This document shows, in pieces, positions 52,500 through 64,000 of a DNA stretch of 64,000 bases (position 1 is its first letter; every line of letters starts with the position of its first letter). The stretch comes from Vitellaria paradoxa (Eukaryota > Streptophyta > Magnoliopsida > Ericales > Sapotaceae). Location: assembly GCA_019916065.1 (NCBI GenBank), contig CM034233.1:16845436-16909435 (forward strand), written 5' to 3'. A program made the translations under genes and the position numbers. Below the pieces are notes generated by a model. That model was given only the letters and a program-made list of their open reading frames with translations, had not been told where the DNA came from and searched no databases.

Positions 52500-53624
52500 T
52501 GGGATTTCTTGAGGGACTTCTTTATCTTTACTAGGATTCAAGTGAGAGTTATTCACAGGGATCTCAAAGCAAGCAACGTGCTACTTGATTATGAGATGAA
52601 TCTTAAAATTTCAGATTTTGGCCTAGTTAGGGCTTTTGGAGGGAATCAGTCATCTGCAATAACAAAAAGGGTGGTCGGAACTTAGTAAGGGGTTTTTTAT
52701 TTTTTTTATTTTTTATTCAAGCTAAGTGATGAAGTTTATTTTGTTCTAAATTTTAATTTATCTGATAATGACATGCATTGACTATATGTCTCCAGAATAT
52801 GCTGTCGATGGTCTATTTTCAATAAAGTCAGATGTCTTTAACTTTTGAGTCTTAATTTTGAAAATAATTAGTGGTAAAAGGAATAGATTGTTTCATCATG
52901 GGGATTATGACCTTAATCTCCTTGGACATGTAAGTTCATTAATAAATAATTAATAGGTAAATTTCAAGTTGTCCCTTCTGAGTTTTTACCCAAACATTAT
53001 TTTAGTATTTGTTTTTTTTTTAATAATAATTAAGGGTACGAGGAATTAATTAGTTGTAATATCATTCCTTAATGACTAATTTATTCCTGAAGATTGGATA
53101 ATTAATTATGTGAGTACAAAGGCAAAATAGTCACTAAAAGGAAGACATTACGAATTGAAAAAACTTATGCTCTTAATTGTTACAGAAAAATCTCAACTCT
53201 AAAGTGGGATTTTGATTAAAACTGAAGAATGCAAAATGAAATTTACCTAGAATTGATACTTCTTATTTTCAATTTTCTAATAATTTTCATTATATGTTTT
53301 ATTGATTCATTTTAGGCATGGAAACTTTGGATTGAAGGCAATGCCTTTGAGCTAGTGGATCCAATGGTGGAGGGTTCATTCATGGTGTTAGAGGTGCTGA
53401 AATTCATAGATGTCAGTTTCTTAGGTGTGCAAAAACTACCACGAGACAGACCAACCATGTTTGCTGTACTTCTAATGTTGGTTATCGAGACTGCTATGCT
53501 ACCTCAGTCGAAGCAACCTAGCTTTTAAATAAAAAGAAGTTTGAAGGAGACAGATTTTACTCTATTCTCTGAAAGTATTGCTAGCATTAATGAGTTGACC
53601 GTGACACTACCAGAGGTTCGATAA
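52500..53624 (+). pseudogene. S-domain (SD1) receptor-like kinase pseudogene, C-terminal half
   Basis: Three former exons remain. The first (to about 52685) reads [19 protein letters not shown] and [10 protein letters not shown], then KRVVGT up to an intact GTAAGG donor. The second (about 52785-52929) reads [19 protein letters not shown], then an in-frame TGA where a Gly codon is expected, then SGKRNRLFHHG and LNLLGHV to a donor. The third (53317-53624) reads AWKLWIEGNAFELVDP and PRDRPTMFAVLLML, then a premature TAA at 53526-53528. After that the old C-terminus SINELTV..LPEVR and its stop at 53622 are still readable. The acceptor before the second exon is lost. The glycine-rich loop, catalytic Lys exons and ectodomain are missing. 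It parallels the minus-strand kinase at 60995-63462 exon for exon, so it is a decayed relative in inverted orientation. Confidence 0.85.
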
Positions 53625-56383
53625 AATTACTTTCTTTAGGCTCCATAAGAATGCCATGCATTATTGATAAACTGCTATTGAATATTAGTGTGAATTTGTA
53701 ATATGGCTTTTCAATTTGCGTATAAATTTTGTACACAAAGGTAATTGCACATCTAGCTATAAATAGGGATGTGTTCAAAGCATATCTGCACGGATACATG
53801 GATTACGGATATATCAATGGGCAGTAATATTGGTTTTCGTATGTGGTTCTCGAACTTAATGATGAAGTTTAGAAAGAAGCATCATATATTTTTATGGACT
53901 TTCTACCTGTTGTATAAACTCTTAAAAAGAACACATTAGGAAGTGAATTACAGTAATAGTTTTACCCTTTAGAGTCACACTTTATATATGGTAAATTACA
54001 CTTGTCTATCTTCAACATATGGATAATAACATTTATTATCTTTCAATATTTAAAAATTACACTTATATTTCTTGTTTTAAAATGTTATTACTTGTTTTTT
54101 TTTTTTTTTTTGGTAATTGTTATTACTATTAAATTAACCATTAAAATTTAATAGAAAATACTAAAATAATCAAAATTTTAAGTATTTTTCTTATTTTATC
54201 TATCATTTCTTGCACATTTTTATCAGTATTTTTATTAAAAAAATCATAAAAATCTTATTTATTTATTTCTTTTCACATACGATTGAAAGTGTATGTCATG
54301 ACTTATACACTACACAGGCCAAGGTCTAGTCACTTGCTATAGCACCCAGCTTGGGTTCTTTTGTTTGCTCGCCCTTTTTAGGCGCAAGTATAAAATCTCA
54401 TACTTGGCTGTGGGTCGTTTGGTGTGTGAAATTTTGCCAACTTTGCACCAATTGATAAAAATTAGTAAAAATTGATGACAATTGATAAAAGTTGGTAACT
54501 ACTTATTTTGTGTTTGTCGGAGAAAGTTGAAACAAAATTAGTAAAAGTTAATTTTTGTTTTTGTTTTTTTGTTTGTTTTTTTTTTCTGTTTTTGTTTGTT
54601 TTTTTTTTTCCTGTAAATTTTGGTAAATCAGATTCTCCTATATCTACAATAAGATAGGTCTAGTGGATATTGAGATGTAACCGAATTAAGATGAAATTGT
54701 AGATTTTATATTTTACTTTCTTTAATTTAGTTTAGTTTTGTCCTAGATATTATTTAATTTGTTAAAATTTATTTAGTATTTAGTTTTTATTTTAACAATG
54801 CTAGTTATTTTGACTTGGAAAGTTATTTTTGCCTTTTTTACAATTAATGTATATTTAATAAACTCCCTTGAGAAAATAAACTCCTATTTATAATAGAAAT
54901 TTTATTTATTATTTATTTCTCAAGAAATGAGAATTTTCTTTCAGCTATAAGTGAGTTTATTTTCTTATTATGAGTGAAAGTTTAATTATTTGTTTTTAAA
55001 TTTTTCTTTTTCGTCAACAAAAAAAATTTAAATAAGGAATAAGTGTTGAATAATGTATTCATAAGATTATCTACTAAGAAAGAAAAAAAATGATAAATTT
55101 TTAACATTTACGATCATAAATTAGAACTTACAAAATATGTAACAATTTTAAGGTTTTATAATATTTTTTACACAGTTAGATTTTGCTTTTCTTTCTTATA
55201 TATATTCACATTATGTGATTAGATAAGACTATTTATTTATTTATTTATTTTTACAATACTTTTGAATATTTTTTCAATTTTTAATAATATTGATAACAAT
55301 TATTATTTATGATTATTTAGTTATTTTTATCAATAGATATTATTATATAATTTAAGGATATGGAGCAATTTAGACAAGTTAGGATATCTCATTGTGAATA
55401 TTTAAACCTTTTGTCGGAAGCAAGAAAAAATGCTTTGTTATTTTCATTTGTTTGTTAGTAAATGTATGCAAATTTTTATTTATTGAATAATAAAATTCAC
55501 ATTCCAATTAAAATTTATTTTGTGAATTCTTAATTTTTTTTTGTTAAATTTATTCTAAAAATGGATACTTCCCCCCCTTCTGACACCCTATAACAATAAC
55601 ATTATATTGTAATAGCTTGAAAAAAAAAAAAAAAACATCGAGATGAGGATTTGGTAATTAATTAATTTAAATGAGAGGAGGTTAACATCAGTTTCAATGT
55701 CTTCTCTTTGATATTGGGGTTCTTAGCCGTCCGATCAAAATTTAATGGTTCACAACAAAATTAAATTTAAAAATTTTAGGTTGGAATTTAAATTTTTTTA
55801 AATTTATTTTTATTGTAAAAGATTCGATTTTAATTGAACAGTTGGTAATTCCGATGTCACATATCTAACATTGGGGTGAAGTTAGATTTCTCAAAGTCCA
55901 AATAAAATTACAACTTATGCAAGCTAGGAACCAGAAAAAGAAAATCGAAAAAGTTTTGTAGTTACTTTTTTGTGCTATACTCCACCAAAATCAGGTGGTG
56001 TTTGTTCACTAATTTTCACCAAAAAATTAATTTTTTAAATTTTTCACCAAAAACAAATTAAATTTTATTAATTTTTTAAACTTTTTTTAATTAATTTTTA
56101 CCAAACACTCAATACTAAATTTTGTATGACTTGTGTCAAATTTATGTGCAAAATTGACAAAACTTATTGTGTCAAACAGCCTCTTAATCTCCCCCACTTA
56201 CATGATATAATCTTGCATTAATTAAATCCCTCCTGTGTTAGGGTGGATGAGAAATATAGAATTTGACCTAGCCAAAAAAAAAAAAAAAAAAGAGAAATAT
56301 AGAATTTGAAAGAATTTTCTTAGGTTACCCTCTTTTGGAGTCGGGGAAAAGCCTGTAACCGCTACTCATAGGTGCGCACTGAG
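53625..56383. other. AT-rich non-coding DNA
   Basis: I see no gene. Near 54412-54530 and 55990-56184 two facing stretches resemble inverted ends: GTTTGGTGTGTGAAATTTTG and, reverse-complemented, GTTTGACACAATAAGTTTTG, each running into CCAACTTTGCAC or TCAATTTTGCAC. This may be a ~1.8-kb decayed TIR element. Its target duplication is not visible. Confidence 0.4.
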
Positions 56384-56392
56384 TATTATTTA
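56384..56392. repeat. 9-bp target-site duplication, right MULE, copy 1
   Basis: TATTATTTA, repeated exactly at 58246-58254 on the other side of the element. Confidence 0.85.
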
Positions 56393-58245
56393 GGGGTTTT
56401 TGGAAGCCGGTCACTATTTATATACTTATAATGATTTAAGTCATACCTAAAAAACTTACTTGTGAATAAGTCACACTTGCAACAAAAAGACAAAAAGGAC
56501 ATCACGCGTTTTTCACTACATTTCAAAACTGCCAATTTTATCTGAAAATAGTGCACACTTTACTCATAACTTCCGTGACTTTCCATCTTCTTTATAAAGT
56601 AAGTAAAACTGATTTTTGGAAACAATATCAAAACTGTTTGAGAAAAACCTAATTCCGTGACTTTCCATCTTCTTTACAAAACAAGCAAAACTGATTTTTG
56701 GAAACAAAATCAAAACTATTTAGGAAAATAATACCACATAATAAAACAATACCGCATAAAAATAGTACCACATAATAAAACATTATCGCATAAAAACAGT
56801 ACCGCATAAAAAACAGTACAACATAATAAAACAGTACTGCAAAATAAAACAGTACCGCATAATAAACAGTACCGCATAATAAAACAGTACCGCATAATAA
56901 AACAGTACCTCATTAAAACAGCACCATTCTTTGCATGATATAGTCATGCGGTACTGTTTTTAAACGAGCATGCATCCTAAAAAAAATACCGCAGACATGT
57001 GGTATTGTCACACATGCGGTACTGTCGGTCATTCGTTTGATATGTGAACTATTTTGTGTTTGCATGATAGAGTCATGTGGTACTGTTTTTGAACGAGCAT
57101 GCATCCTAAAAAAAACAGTACCTCAGACATGTGGTACTGTCACACATGCGGTACTGTCGGTTATTCGTTTATGTGAACTATTTTTGTTTTTAAATGTGAT
57201 GTTGCATGATAGAGTCATGCGGTACTGTTTTTGAACGAGCATGCATCCTAAAAAAATAGTACCGCAGATATGCGGTACTGTCACACATGCGGTACTGTCG
57301 GTTATTCGTTTGATATGTGAACTATTTTTGTGTTTAAATGTGATGTTTGCATGATAGAGTCATGCGGTACTGTTTTTGAACGAGCATGCATCCTAAAAAA
57401 ACAGTACCGCAGACATGTGGTACTGTCACATATGCGGTACTGTCGGTCATTTGTTGATATGTTAACTATTTTTGTGTTTAAATGTGATGTTTGCATGATA
57501 GAGTCATGCGGTACTGTTTTGAACGAGCATGCATCCTAAAAAAAAGTACCGCAGACATGTGGTACTGTCACACATGCGGTACTGTCGGTCATTCATTTGA
57601 TATGTGAACTATTTTTGTGTTTACATGTGATGTTTGCATGATAGAGTCATGCGGTACTATTTTTGAACGAGCATGCATCCTAAAAAAAACAGTACCGCAG
57701 ATATGTGGTACTGTCACACATGCGGTACTATCGGTTATTCGTTTGATATGTGAACTATTTTTGTGTTTAAATGTGATGTTTGCATGATAGAGTCATGCGG
57801 TACTGTTTTTGAACGAGCATGCATCCTAAAAAAACAGTACCGCAGTCATGTGTTTAAATACGTAATCCAGATCCGTATATATTCATTCGACCGACGTTAA
57901 TCTCACAGCACAAACTCGCGTAATCCTGTGTATTCATTCGTATATAATCCTTTAACAGATTTTTATCTCACTATATCTTCACGCAATTTATAAGGAATGA
58001 AACAAAAACGGAAAACGTGATTTTCAGTTCCATAATTTTTGGCAACTTCATCTCAGTTAATTATAGAAAAAGGGCATTTAAGTCATATTATAAATTATAT
58101 TTAAAACAAACTCGTGGGACTCACTCAAAAGTATGACTTAAATACAAAACTTTTCACATTAATGTGACTTAAAAGTAATATTTTTTTTTGAGTGTGACTA
58201 ATAACTTTAAAAGATTACCAAGTATAACTTGGATATAATTTTCCG
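56393..58245 (-). mobile_element. Non-autonomous Mutator-like element, right copy
   Basis: Same element as 46712-49636, in opposite orientation. It begins GGGGTTTTTGGAAGCCGGTC and ends ATATAATTTTCCG, flanked by its own perfect 9-bp duplication TATTATTTA. The two copies align along their whole lengths apart from array size, the hAT insertion and scattered substitutions. It is 1,853 bp and carries about six full ~145-bp units (56930-57850) against nine on the left. It has no transposase. Independent duplications show two separate insertions rather than one foldback element. Confidence 0.82.
56930..57850. repeat. Tandem array of ~145-bp units inside the right MULE
   Basis: Seven occurrences of GAGCATGCATCCTAAAAAA mark about six full units in reverse orientation relative to the left array. 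Units are more variable than on the left, with small deletions (for example around 57050-57060 and 57165-57190). The same GCGGTACTG core appears in both orientations in each unit. Confidence 0.88.
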
Positions 58246-58254
58246 TATTATTTA
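58246..58254. repeat. 9-bp target-site duplication, right MULE, copy 2
   Basis: TATTATTTA, identical to 56384-56392. Confidence 0.85.
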
Positions 58255-58675
58255 TTGAGAATGGAGTTTTAGACCCACGAATTGCGCACGTCTATAGTGG
58301 GTGGACGAAAACAAGATAAAATGAACATCAAATGAATTTAATATGCAAGCCCAGGCCCATGACAACGGGCAGCGTAACTATTTTGAAGGTATAAAAATGT
58401 TTGACATAATCCATATTTCAATTAAAAAAATTATTTTTATTCACCGTGTGTATTTTATATGCTGTTATGAACTCCTACTAAACTTGACAAGATTTTAATA
58501 TTAGAGGCTAATTCTTAAAAAATAAAAATAAAAAAACCAATAAAACAATAAGAATGAGTCGGTACTTCGCTAGAGGAGCTAGCTCTTTCTTGTAGATCGT
58601 CCCCAAACACCAAATTTTACATGTGAGTAAATTTGTGATGACACACATTACATAATAAAATAGACGATTAGTAAT

Positions 58676-59260
58676 ACCTCGTTTGACAAAGTTGTTAATT
58701 TTTTAGTTTGTGTTTCTTTTTTTTTTAAAAATTTTTTATTTTCATAATAGAAGAAATATTTAAAAAATACGTTTGGTAATAAAACGGTTGGTTGGTAATT
58801 ATAGTATTGAGAGTGGCTGACAACGATGGTGTAATCAAAGTTAGATAGTGGTGATTGATGATGGGTGACAGTTAATGGCAAAGGCGGTGGTCGGCTGGCT
58901 GGCGGTGGTTGGAAATGGGTGGCGGTGTCAGTTAGTGGCAGTAATGACTAGAGTGAGTGCCAATTGGCGGCGTTGATGCGGTCGACGATGGGTGGCTGGC
59001 AGTGGCCAAAGGTGGGTGACACCTTTGGTGGTGGTCGGGAGTGAGCGGCGGTTAATGGAGGATGATGGTTGTGACTGATCGTGGTGGTGGTGAAGAAAAA
59101 TGAAAATAAAAATTGAAAATTTAAATTTGATAAAATATATTTTTTATGTTTTTATTATTTTTAAAAATTAAAAAATTTTTATTTTTTAAAATTTGAAAAT
59201 TAAAAATAAATTTATCAAACGGATTTTTATATTCAATTTTTAAGAAAAATTAAAATTAAA
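58676..59260. mobile_element. Candidate TIR element with a G-rich core
   Basis: The left edge has CCTCGTTTGACAAAGTTGTT and the right edge, reverse-complemented, has ATCCGTTTGATAAATTTATT. Both run into AATTTTTTA-type stretches. Between them, 58810-59095 is an unusual G-rich island of degenerate GGTGGCGGT units with no open frame of note. The layout suggests a non-autonomous DNA transposon. The ends are imperfect and the target duplication is unclear. Confidence 0.4.
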
Positions 59261-59289
59261 ATAAAAAATTTTATGGAAGGAGGCTAAGA

Positions 59290-60215
59290 CTTTCAATAGT
59301 CATATTTTTCCTAGTCAGCGCTTGCGTTTGTAGCCTGTGGCCAAGCATTGCGTTTCCAGCATTTGGACGAAGCGTGCCATTACAAATTTGCAAGCTTAAA
59401 GGTTGCCCCTAAAAATATGTATAGCTTTCAATCTTTCAGTTTACTCACCCAACTTGGGACCTCAGCTTGGCCAAAATTACTCTCGGACCTTTGTTGAGAA
59501 ATTACTAATACACAACTCACAGTCCTATCTTTCTATCTTCTAATAATATTGGGAGCCATGCATCTAATATCATTTAGTGGGAAAACCGTTGAGTTCAATT
59601 AAAAGTTTTTGTTGATCATATTGACTTAGATCTAATATTTAGGTTTCATTCGGTAAACTAAGACCTTATTTGGAGTCCCAAATTTTGTCAAAAAATTAAA
59701 AAATTATTTAATTTTAGATTGTTGAATATTTAGTGTATTTCTCGAAAAATGTGAGAAAATTAGATAGAATTAAAAAAGTTAAAGAAAATTTGGTAAAAAT
59801 TAGAGAAAATTAGAGGTATTCGGTAAAAATTAAAAAATTTTGGTAAAAATTAAAAATTCTTGGTGTTGGGATCGCTGGAAAAAAATTAAAAAGAATTGAA
59901 GAAAATTAAAATTTTTGGAAAAATTTAATATTTTAAACACACACTAAGAGTAGTCTTTTTTTTTTTGTTGGGCAACTATTTTTTCATTATATATATATTA
60001 TTAAAATTTATTTTACATTTTTTTTACTTGCATACTTTTAAGAATGTTATCATATTTTTTAAAAAAATAACAAAACAACTCATTAAATATACAAGAACAA
60101 ACACACTGGTTAAAAAAAAATATCCTTTTTTTAACTTATACGTGGATTTTTAAATTTTAAGTATTTTATTTATAAAAACTAACTAAAAATACAAGAACAA
60201 ACACACAAACCAAAC
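59290..60215. other. AT-rich non-coding DNA
   Basis: No gene is recognised. The segment 59665-59955 is rich in recurring AAAATTTTGGTAAAAATTA phrases like those in other MITEs here, but I cannot define its ends. Confidence 0.45.
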
Positions 60216-60221
60216 CAAGCC

Positions 60222-60410
60222 TTTTCCCACTAGGTGGGGTCAGCTATATGGATTTGTCGATGCCAATTAGATCTATTTAGGGGCATGTCCTCTGATAAAT
60301 CTAGGTAGGTCAGGTCATGTTTAATGGTTTCTTTCCAGCTTCTCTTGAGTCTTCCTCTACCTCTCCTACTCCTGGCAATCTCCATACTTTCACACCTTCT
60401 AACAGGTGAC
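60222..60410 (-). mobile_element. RTE-type LINE 3' end
   Basis: The minus strand reads ARSRRGRGRLKRSWKETIKH, then LDLSEDMPLNRSNWHRQIHI and ADPT with a stop at 60230. This is the C-terminus of plant RTE-clade LINEs (usual form RGRGRPK.TW ... L.EDM..DR..WR..IHVADPT). Only this tail remains. It matches, in better condition, the signature of the two remnants near 36150 and 36465. Confidence 0.75.
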
Positions 60411-60994
60411 AATAACAAACACACAAGTAAAAAAAAAAAAAAAAAATCAACTACTTTTCTTAAACGTGAATTTTTCAATTTTCAAATATTTTATTTTATT
60501 AAAAATTAAGAATAACATGTTTAAACGCTACTAAATAAACAAAATAATAATCTATTTATTTTTGTGAAAAGAAGCAATATTAGATGAAAATGTAATTAAT
60601 AAAGGCCAGTTATGTTTGGTTTACTAAATGGAGCAACAGCACCTGTGACGCTGGGGATTTGCTCACACACAACTGATTGTTGGATCAAATTCGCTACCAA
60701 AATAAAAAAAAAAATAAATAAATATGATAGCTCGAACATCCTGCCATACTTTTTCAGTTTCAAAGAAAAGCATGGAACCAATTTTCTTTATCAGTAAAGC
60801 AACCGTGTAAAAGCACAAAATCATAAATAATTTTCATACAAAAACACAGAGCTTGATCCAAACTCCAATCAATATATAAAAATATTGAATAGTCTGGGGG
60901 AATGGATATGCACAACTCTAGTCAAAAGTAGGACCACTGCACAAACATCTCTTTCCCAATCAGCAATGGGTAGTGTGACAGTACTGGGTAAGTT

Positions 60995-63462
60995 CTATCG
61001 AGCTTCCATGTCTGTTATAGTGACTTCATTGATGCTAGAAAGACTTCCAGTCAGAGGATGTAGCGGTCTCTTATTGGGATCCCTCTCAACGTAAAACCCC
61101 GGTTGCTTGGGCTTTGGCAGCACTGCATTTTCAGACACCAACATTAATTGCACCGAAGACATTGTTGGCCTGTCATCGGGGCACTTTTGCACGCACAAGA
61201 GACCCACTTGTATGCACCTCAACACTTCTGCCATTGGAGTAGTTGGGCCCTCCATCCCAGGATCTAACAGCTCATGAGCCTTTCCTTCATTCCAAAGTTT
61301 CCAGGCCTGGAAGTGACTTGATCAGTCTATTTACATAGTATATGATAAGATTCATATATGCACATATATAAAGTAAATTATACTTGCTATTCGAGCATTT
61401 TACTCCAATCTTAATTTGATCTTTATATTTGAAATCGTCTCATTTTCACTTATGTACTTTTAAATAATTTCACTTTATTCTTTTCTGTCAAATTTATTAA
61501 CGTCAATGGATTTATGGCATTTTTTATCAATTTTTTTGAACGATAATTGGCAGAATGGACAAAGTGGCATGATTTAAAAGAACAAAGAGTAAAGTGGGAA
61601 AAGTCAAAATACAGTGAACTAAACGAAGGATAAAAATGTCAAGTATGATTTATATATTCTTTATCTAATTATAAACTTACATGTCCAAAAAGATTAAGGC
61701 CATGGCTTGTGTGATAGAACATTCTATTCCTTTTGCCGCTTATTATTTCTAAAACCATAACTCCGAAGCTGAAAACATCCGATTTCATTGAAAAGAGGCC
61801 GTCAATTGCATATTCCGGAGACATGTAACCACTGTTTACAATTATCAAGTAAACTAAAAATTAGTACAAATTGAACTCCAGACATGGGCACAAATTTAGC
61901 TTAATTTGACAAAAAGCAACATAATTTTAGTCACTTACTAAGTCCCAACCACCCTTTTTGTTTTTGCTAATGATTGATCATCTTCAAAAATTCTAGCTAA
62001 ACCAAAATCTGAAATTTTGGAATTCATCTCACTGTCAAGCAGCACATTACTAATTTTAAGATCTCTATGAATTACTCTCAATCTTGAATCTCGATGAAGA
62101 TAGAGAACTCCTTGAGCAATCCCCAAAATTATATCCAAACTCTTCTTCCATGTAAGCAATTTACTTCTTCCATTTTCTATATCTGCTCAAAATAAAAGCA
62201 TCAAAGGTCTTCTTTTTTTTTTTTGATAAAATATATTTAGCATTTCTGCACTCTATCATAAATCTCATTTAGCACTTACACTTTAAATCATTCCACTTTA
62301 TCTCTTCTATCAGTATTATTAAAAAAAGTTGATGAAAAATGACATGTATCCATTTCATACAATGGACATATGGCATTTTTGTCAATGATTTTGATGGAAG
62401 AAGACAAATTAAGTGGGACAATTTTAAGTGTGTTGCTCTAATGGCAAATATAAATCCCTAATAATTAATCAAATTTAAAAAGAAGATTGAGAGGGCAAAC
62501 CAAAAATGAAAGAATCCAAGCTTCCATTTGGCATGTACTCATAAATTAGCATTCTTTCCTCTTCGTGGATGCAACACCCCAAAAATTTAACAAGATTACG
62601 GTGTTGAAGTTTGGCAATCAAATTAACTTCATTTTTAAATTCGTTGAGGCCTTGATTGGAGTTCGCAGAGAGCCGCTTGACTGCTATATATTTTCCATCT
62701 AATAGTTGACCCTATTGAAATTAAAATAATTTAATTAGTTTTATTACTTTTTAACAAAAATTACAAATCTTTTATACGTATCTTTTTTAAGAAAAAATAT
62801 TTTATATTTCGGCAAATGGTATTATTGGAGTTTTTTTTTTTTTTAGAGCAAAACACTTATACCATATGTGTTAATAATCATACATTATTTTGTATAAATC
62901 AAAGGCAAATCTAACGATATCATTCATCATTTTTAACTAGGAATAATTATCTTTTTACCCCCCTATGTTTAGGGTGAATATCACTTGCATTTCTTGAAAC
63001 TTAAAACTTCCATTTGTACCCTTTATACTCTGACTTAAAGTAAAGTTGTGAAGGGCGTTAAATTTTTAAATGAAAAGATAAAAATATCTATTAAAAATTA
63101 AATAGAATCAGGTAGTGTAAGTGTACGTAATATGAATTATAGGGGGTATAAATAATTTTTAAAATTACTCAGAGCCAATACTGTTATCTTTGATGGAGTT
63201 TTTACGTTTTCACTTTAATTCAAAATATAAAAAGTACAAAGGTATATTCCTAATGCCAAGTGATTTTGGGAGTAAAAAGCCAATTACCCCTTTTAATTAT
63301 TAACCAATGAATAATGAGTAATTAACAAGAATATGCAAACCTGGTAAACAGGCCCGAAACCACCTTCTCCGATCTTTTTTGCCTCACAGAAGTTGTTAGT
63401 TGCCTCTGCAATGGTGGCCATTTCAAAGATAGGCACCTCTAGATTGTCAATTACTGGTGATT
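60995..63462 (-). CDS. G-type lectin S-receptor-like Ser/Thr kinase (SD1 type), 3' part, 5' end outside window
   Basis: Five exons on the minus strand: 63462-63341, 62711-62501, 62182-61939, 61831-61681 and 61306-60995, all GT-AG and in frame. The 211- and 151-bp exons match the usual SD1 kinase gene structure. They encode the whole kinase domain: [10 protein letters not shown] (glycine loop), IAVKRLS (ATP-binding Lys), NEFKNEV (helix C Glu), [11 protein letters not shown] (catalytic Asp), [24 protein letters not shown] and [11 protein letters not shown]. The conserved tail is [12 protein letters not shown] to [12 protein letters not shown]. HRD and DFG are intact, so an active kinase is expected. 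The lectin, S-locus, PAN and membrane parts are absent from 63463-64000 and must lie beyond the right edge after a long intron. VYQG replaces the common VYKG. No breaks were seen. Family members act at the plasma membrane in immunity or self-recognition; the ligand is unknown. Confidence 0.9.
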
Positions 63463-64000
63463 CTGCTAACGAAAAAATCCAAGAAAATGGAATAAACATT
63501 CCATGAGGATGTTATTCCATCGGAAAAAAAAAACAATAAATAAAAAGAAGAAAATATAATTAACAAAGCAGCAATCTTCATTATTAATGTGGGTTTTGAT
63601 TTTTTTTTAAATAATTATTAGATCACACCCCCCCCCCCCCCAACAAAAGTTGAACTGGCAACAGTAGAAGATAACTTGAGATAAAATCATTTAGTATAGT
63701 TTAGCCATGTCTAAGATAGACCTAAAAATGTACCAGTACTAGATAGTGAATTGATCAAAATAGAGGGTTAAAAAAGATAAAAGGTAGACCTAATATTACA
63801 TAGACTATAATTTTAAGTAAATAAGTAAATTCATATAATCTCACTAAAAACATAACTCGTAATAGAAATGAATGGAATAAGATAATTTATTTAATTGACC
63901 ACAACTATATTGGAATTAAAATTTTATTGAGTTGAGAGTTGAGTTAAGAATTATTAATGCACAACTCCTCCACATTATTCTATTATATTTTTTGAAACAA
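63463..64000. other. Probable intron of the receptor kinase gene
   Basis: AT-rich, with a C13 run near 63629-63641. No exon encoding a membrane segment or lectin domain could be recognised up to the window edge. Confidence 0.45.

Noticed and set aside
46712..58245. One giant foldback transposon carrying a captured receptor kinase
   Set aside because: The two arms match as inverted repeats, but each arm has its own different 9-bp duplication at both edges, so they are two separate insertions.

Overview
This window is nuclear DNA from a flowering plant, most likely a eudicot. It is AT-rich and gene-poor, with long introns, GT-AG splicing and many 5'-truncated LINE copies, MITEs and microsatellites. 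The proteins are plant-type: a GH28 polygalacturonase, naphthoate synthase with a peroxisomal signal, an 814-residue VPS34 and an SD1-type receptor kinase. I cannot name the species from the sequence.

Layout: 1-7580 is non-coding, with three TIR elements, a possible SINE and microsatellites. At 7689-11846 (+) lies a seven-exon polygalacturonase (526 aa). 11850-17450 has no gene I recognise but holds an L1-type LINE remnant. 17456-17821 (-) is a single-exon PP1 inhibitor-3. 18722-19582 is a MITE with another MITE nested in it. 19893-24750 (+) is a nine-exon 1,4-dihydroxy-2-naphthoyl-CoA synthase (336 aa) with a LINE in one intron. 26335-37279 (+) is a 17-exon class III PI3-kinase (VPS34, 814 aa). 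39570-45075 (+) is an ARF1-type small GTPase with a 5'UTR intron and a GC-AG last intron; its first coding exon carries three homopolymer indels. 46712-58245 holds two copies of one non-autonomous Mutator-like element in opposite orientation, with a broken receptor-kinase copy between them. 60995-63462 (-) is the 3' part of an S-domain-type receptor kinase whose 5' end lies beyond the window.

The genes do not form a functional cluster. They are independent plant genes for cell-wall pectin, phosphatase control, phylloquinone synthesis, endosomal/autophagic lipid signalling, Golgi vesicle traffic and receptor signalling. VPS34 and ARF both act in membrane traffic, but their adjacency is probably chance.

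The most notable structure is the MULE pair. Each copy is flanked by its own perfect 9-bp target duplication and carries an internal array of ~145-bp units built around a GCGGTACTG core in both orientations. The left copy has about nine full units and the right about six. The left copy was later hit by a 622-bp hAT element with an 8-bp duplication, and the right copy preserves the exact empty site.
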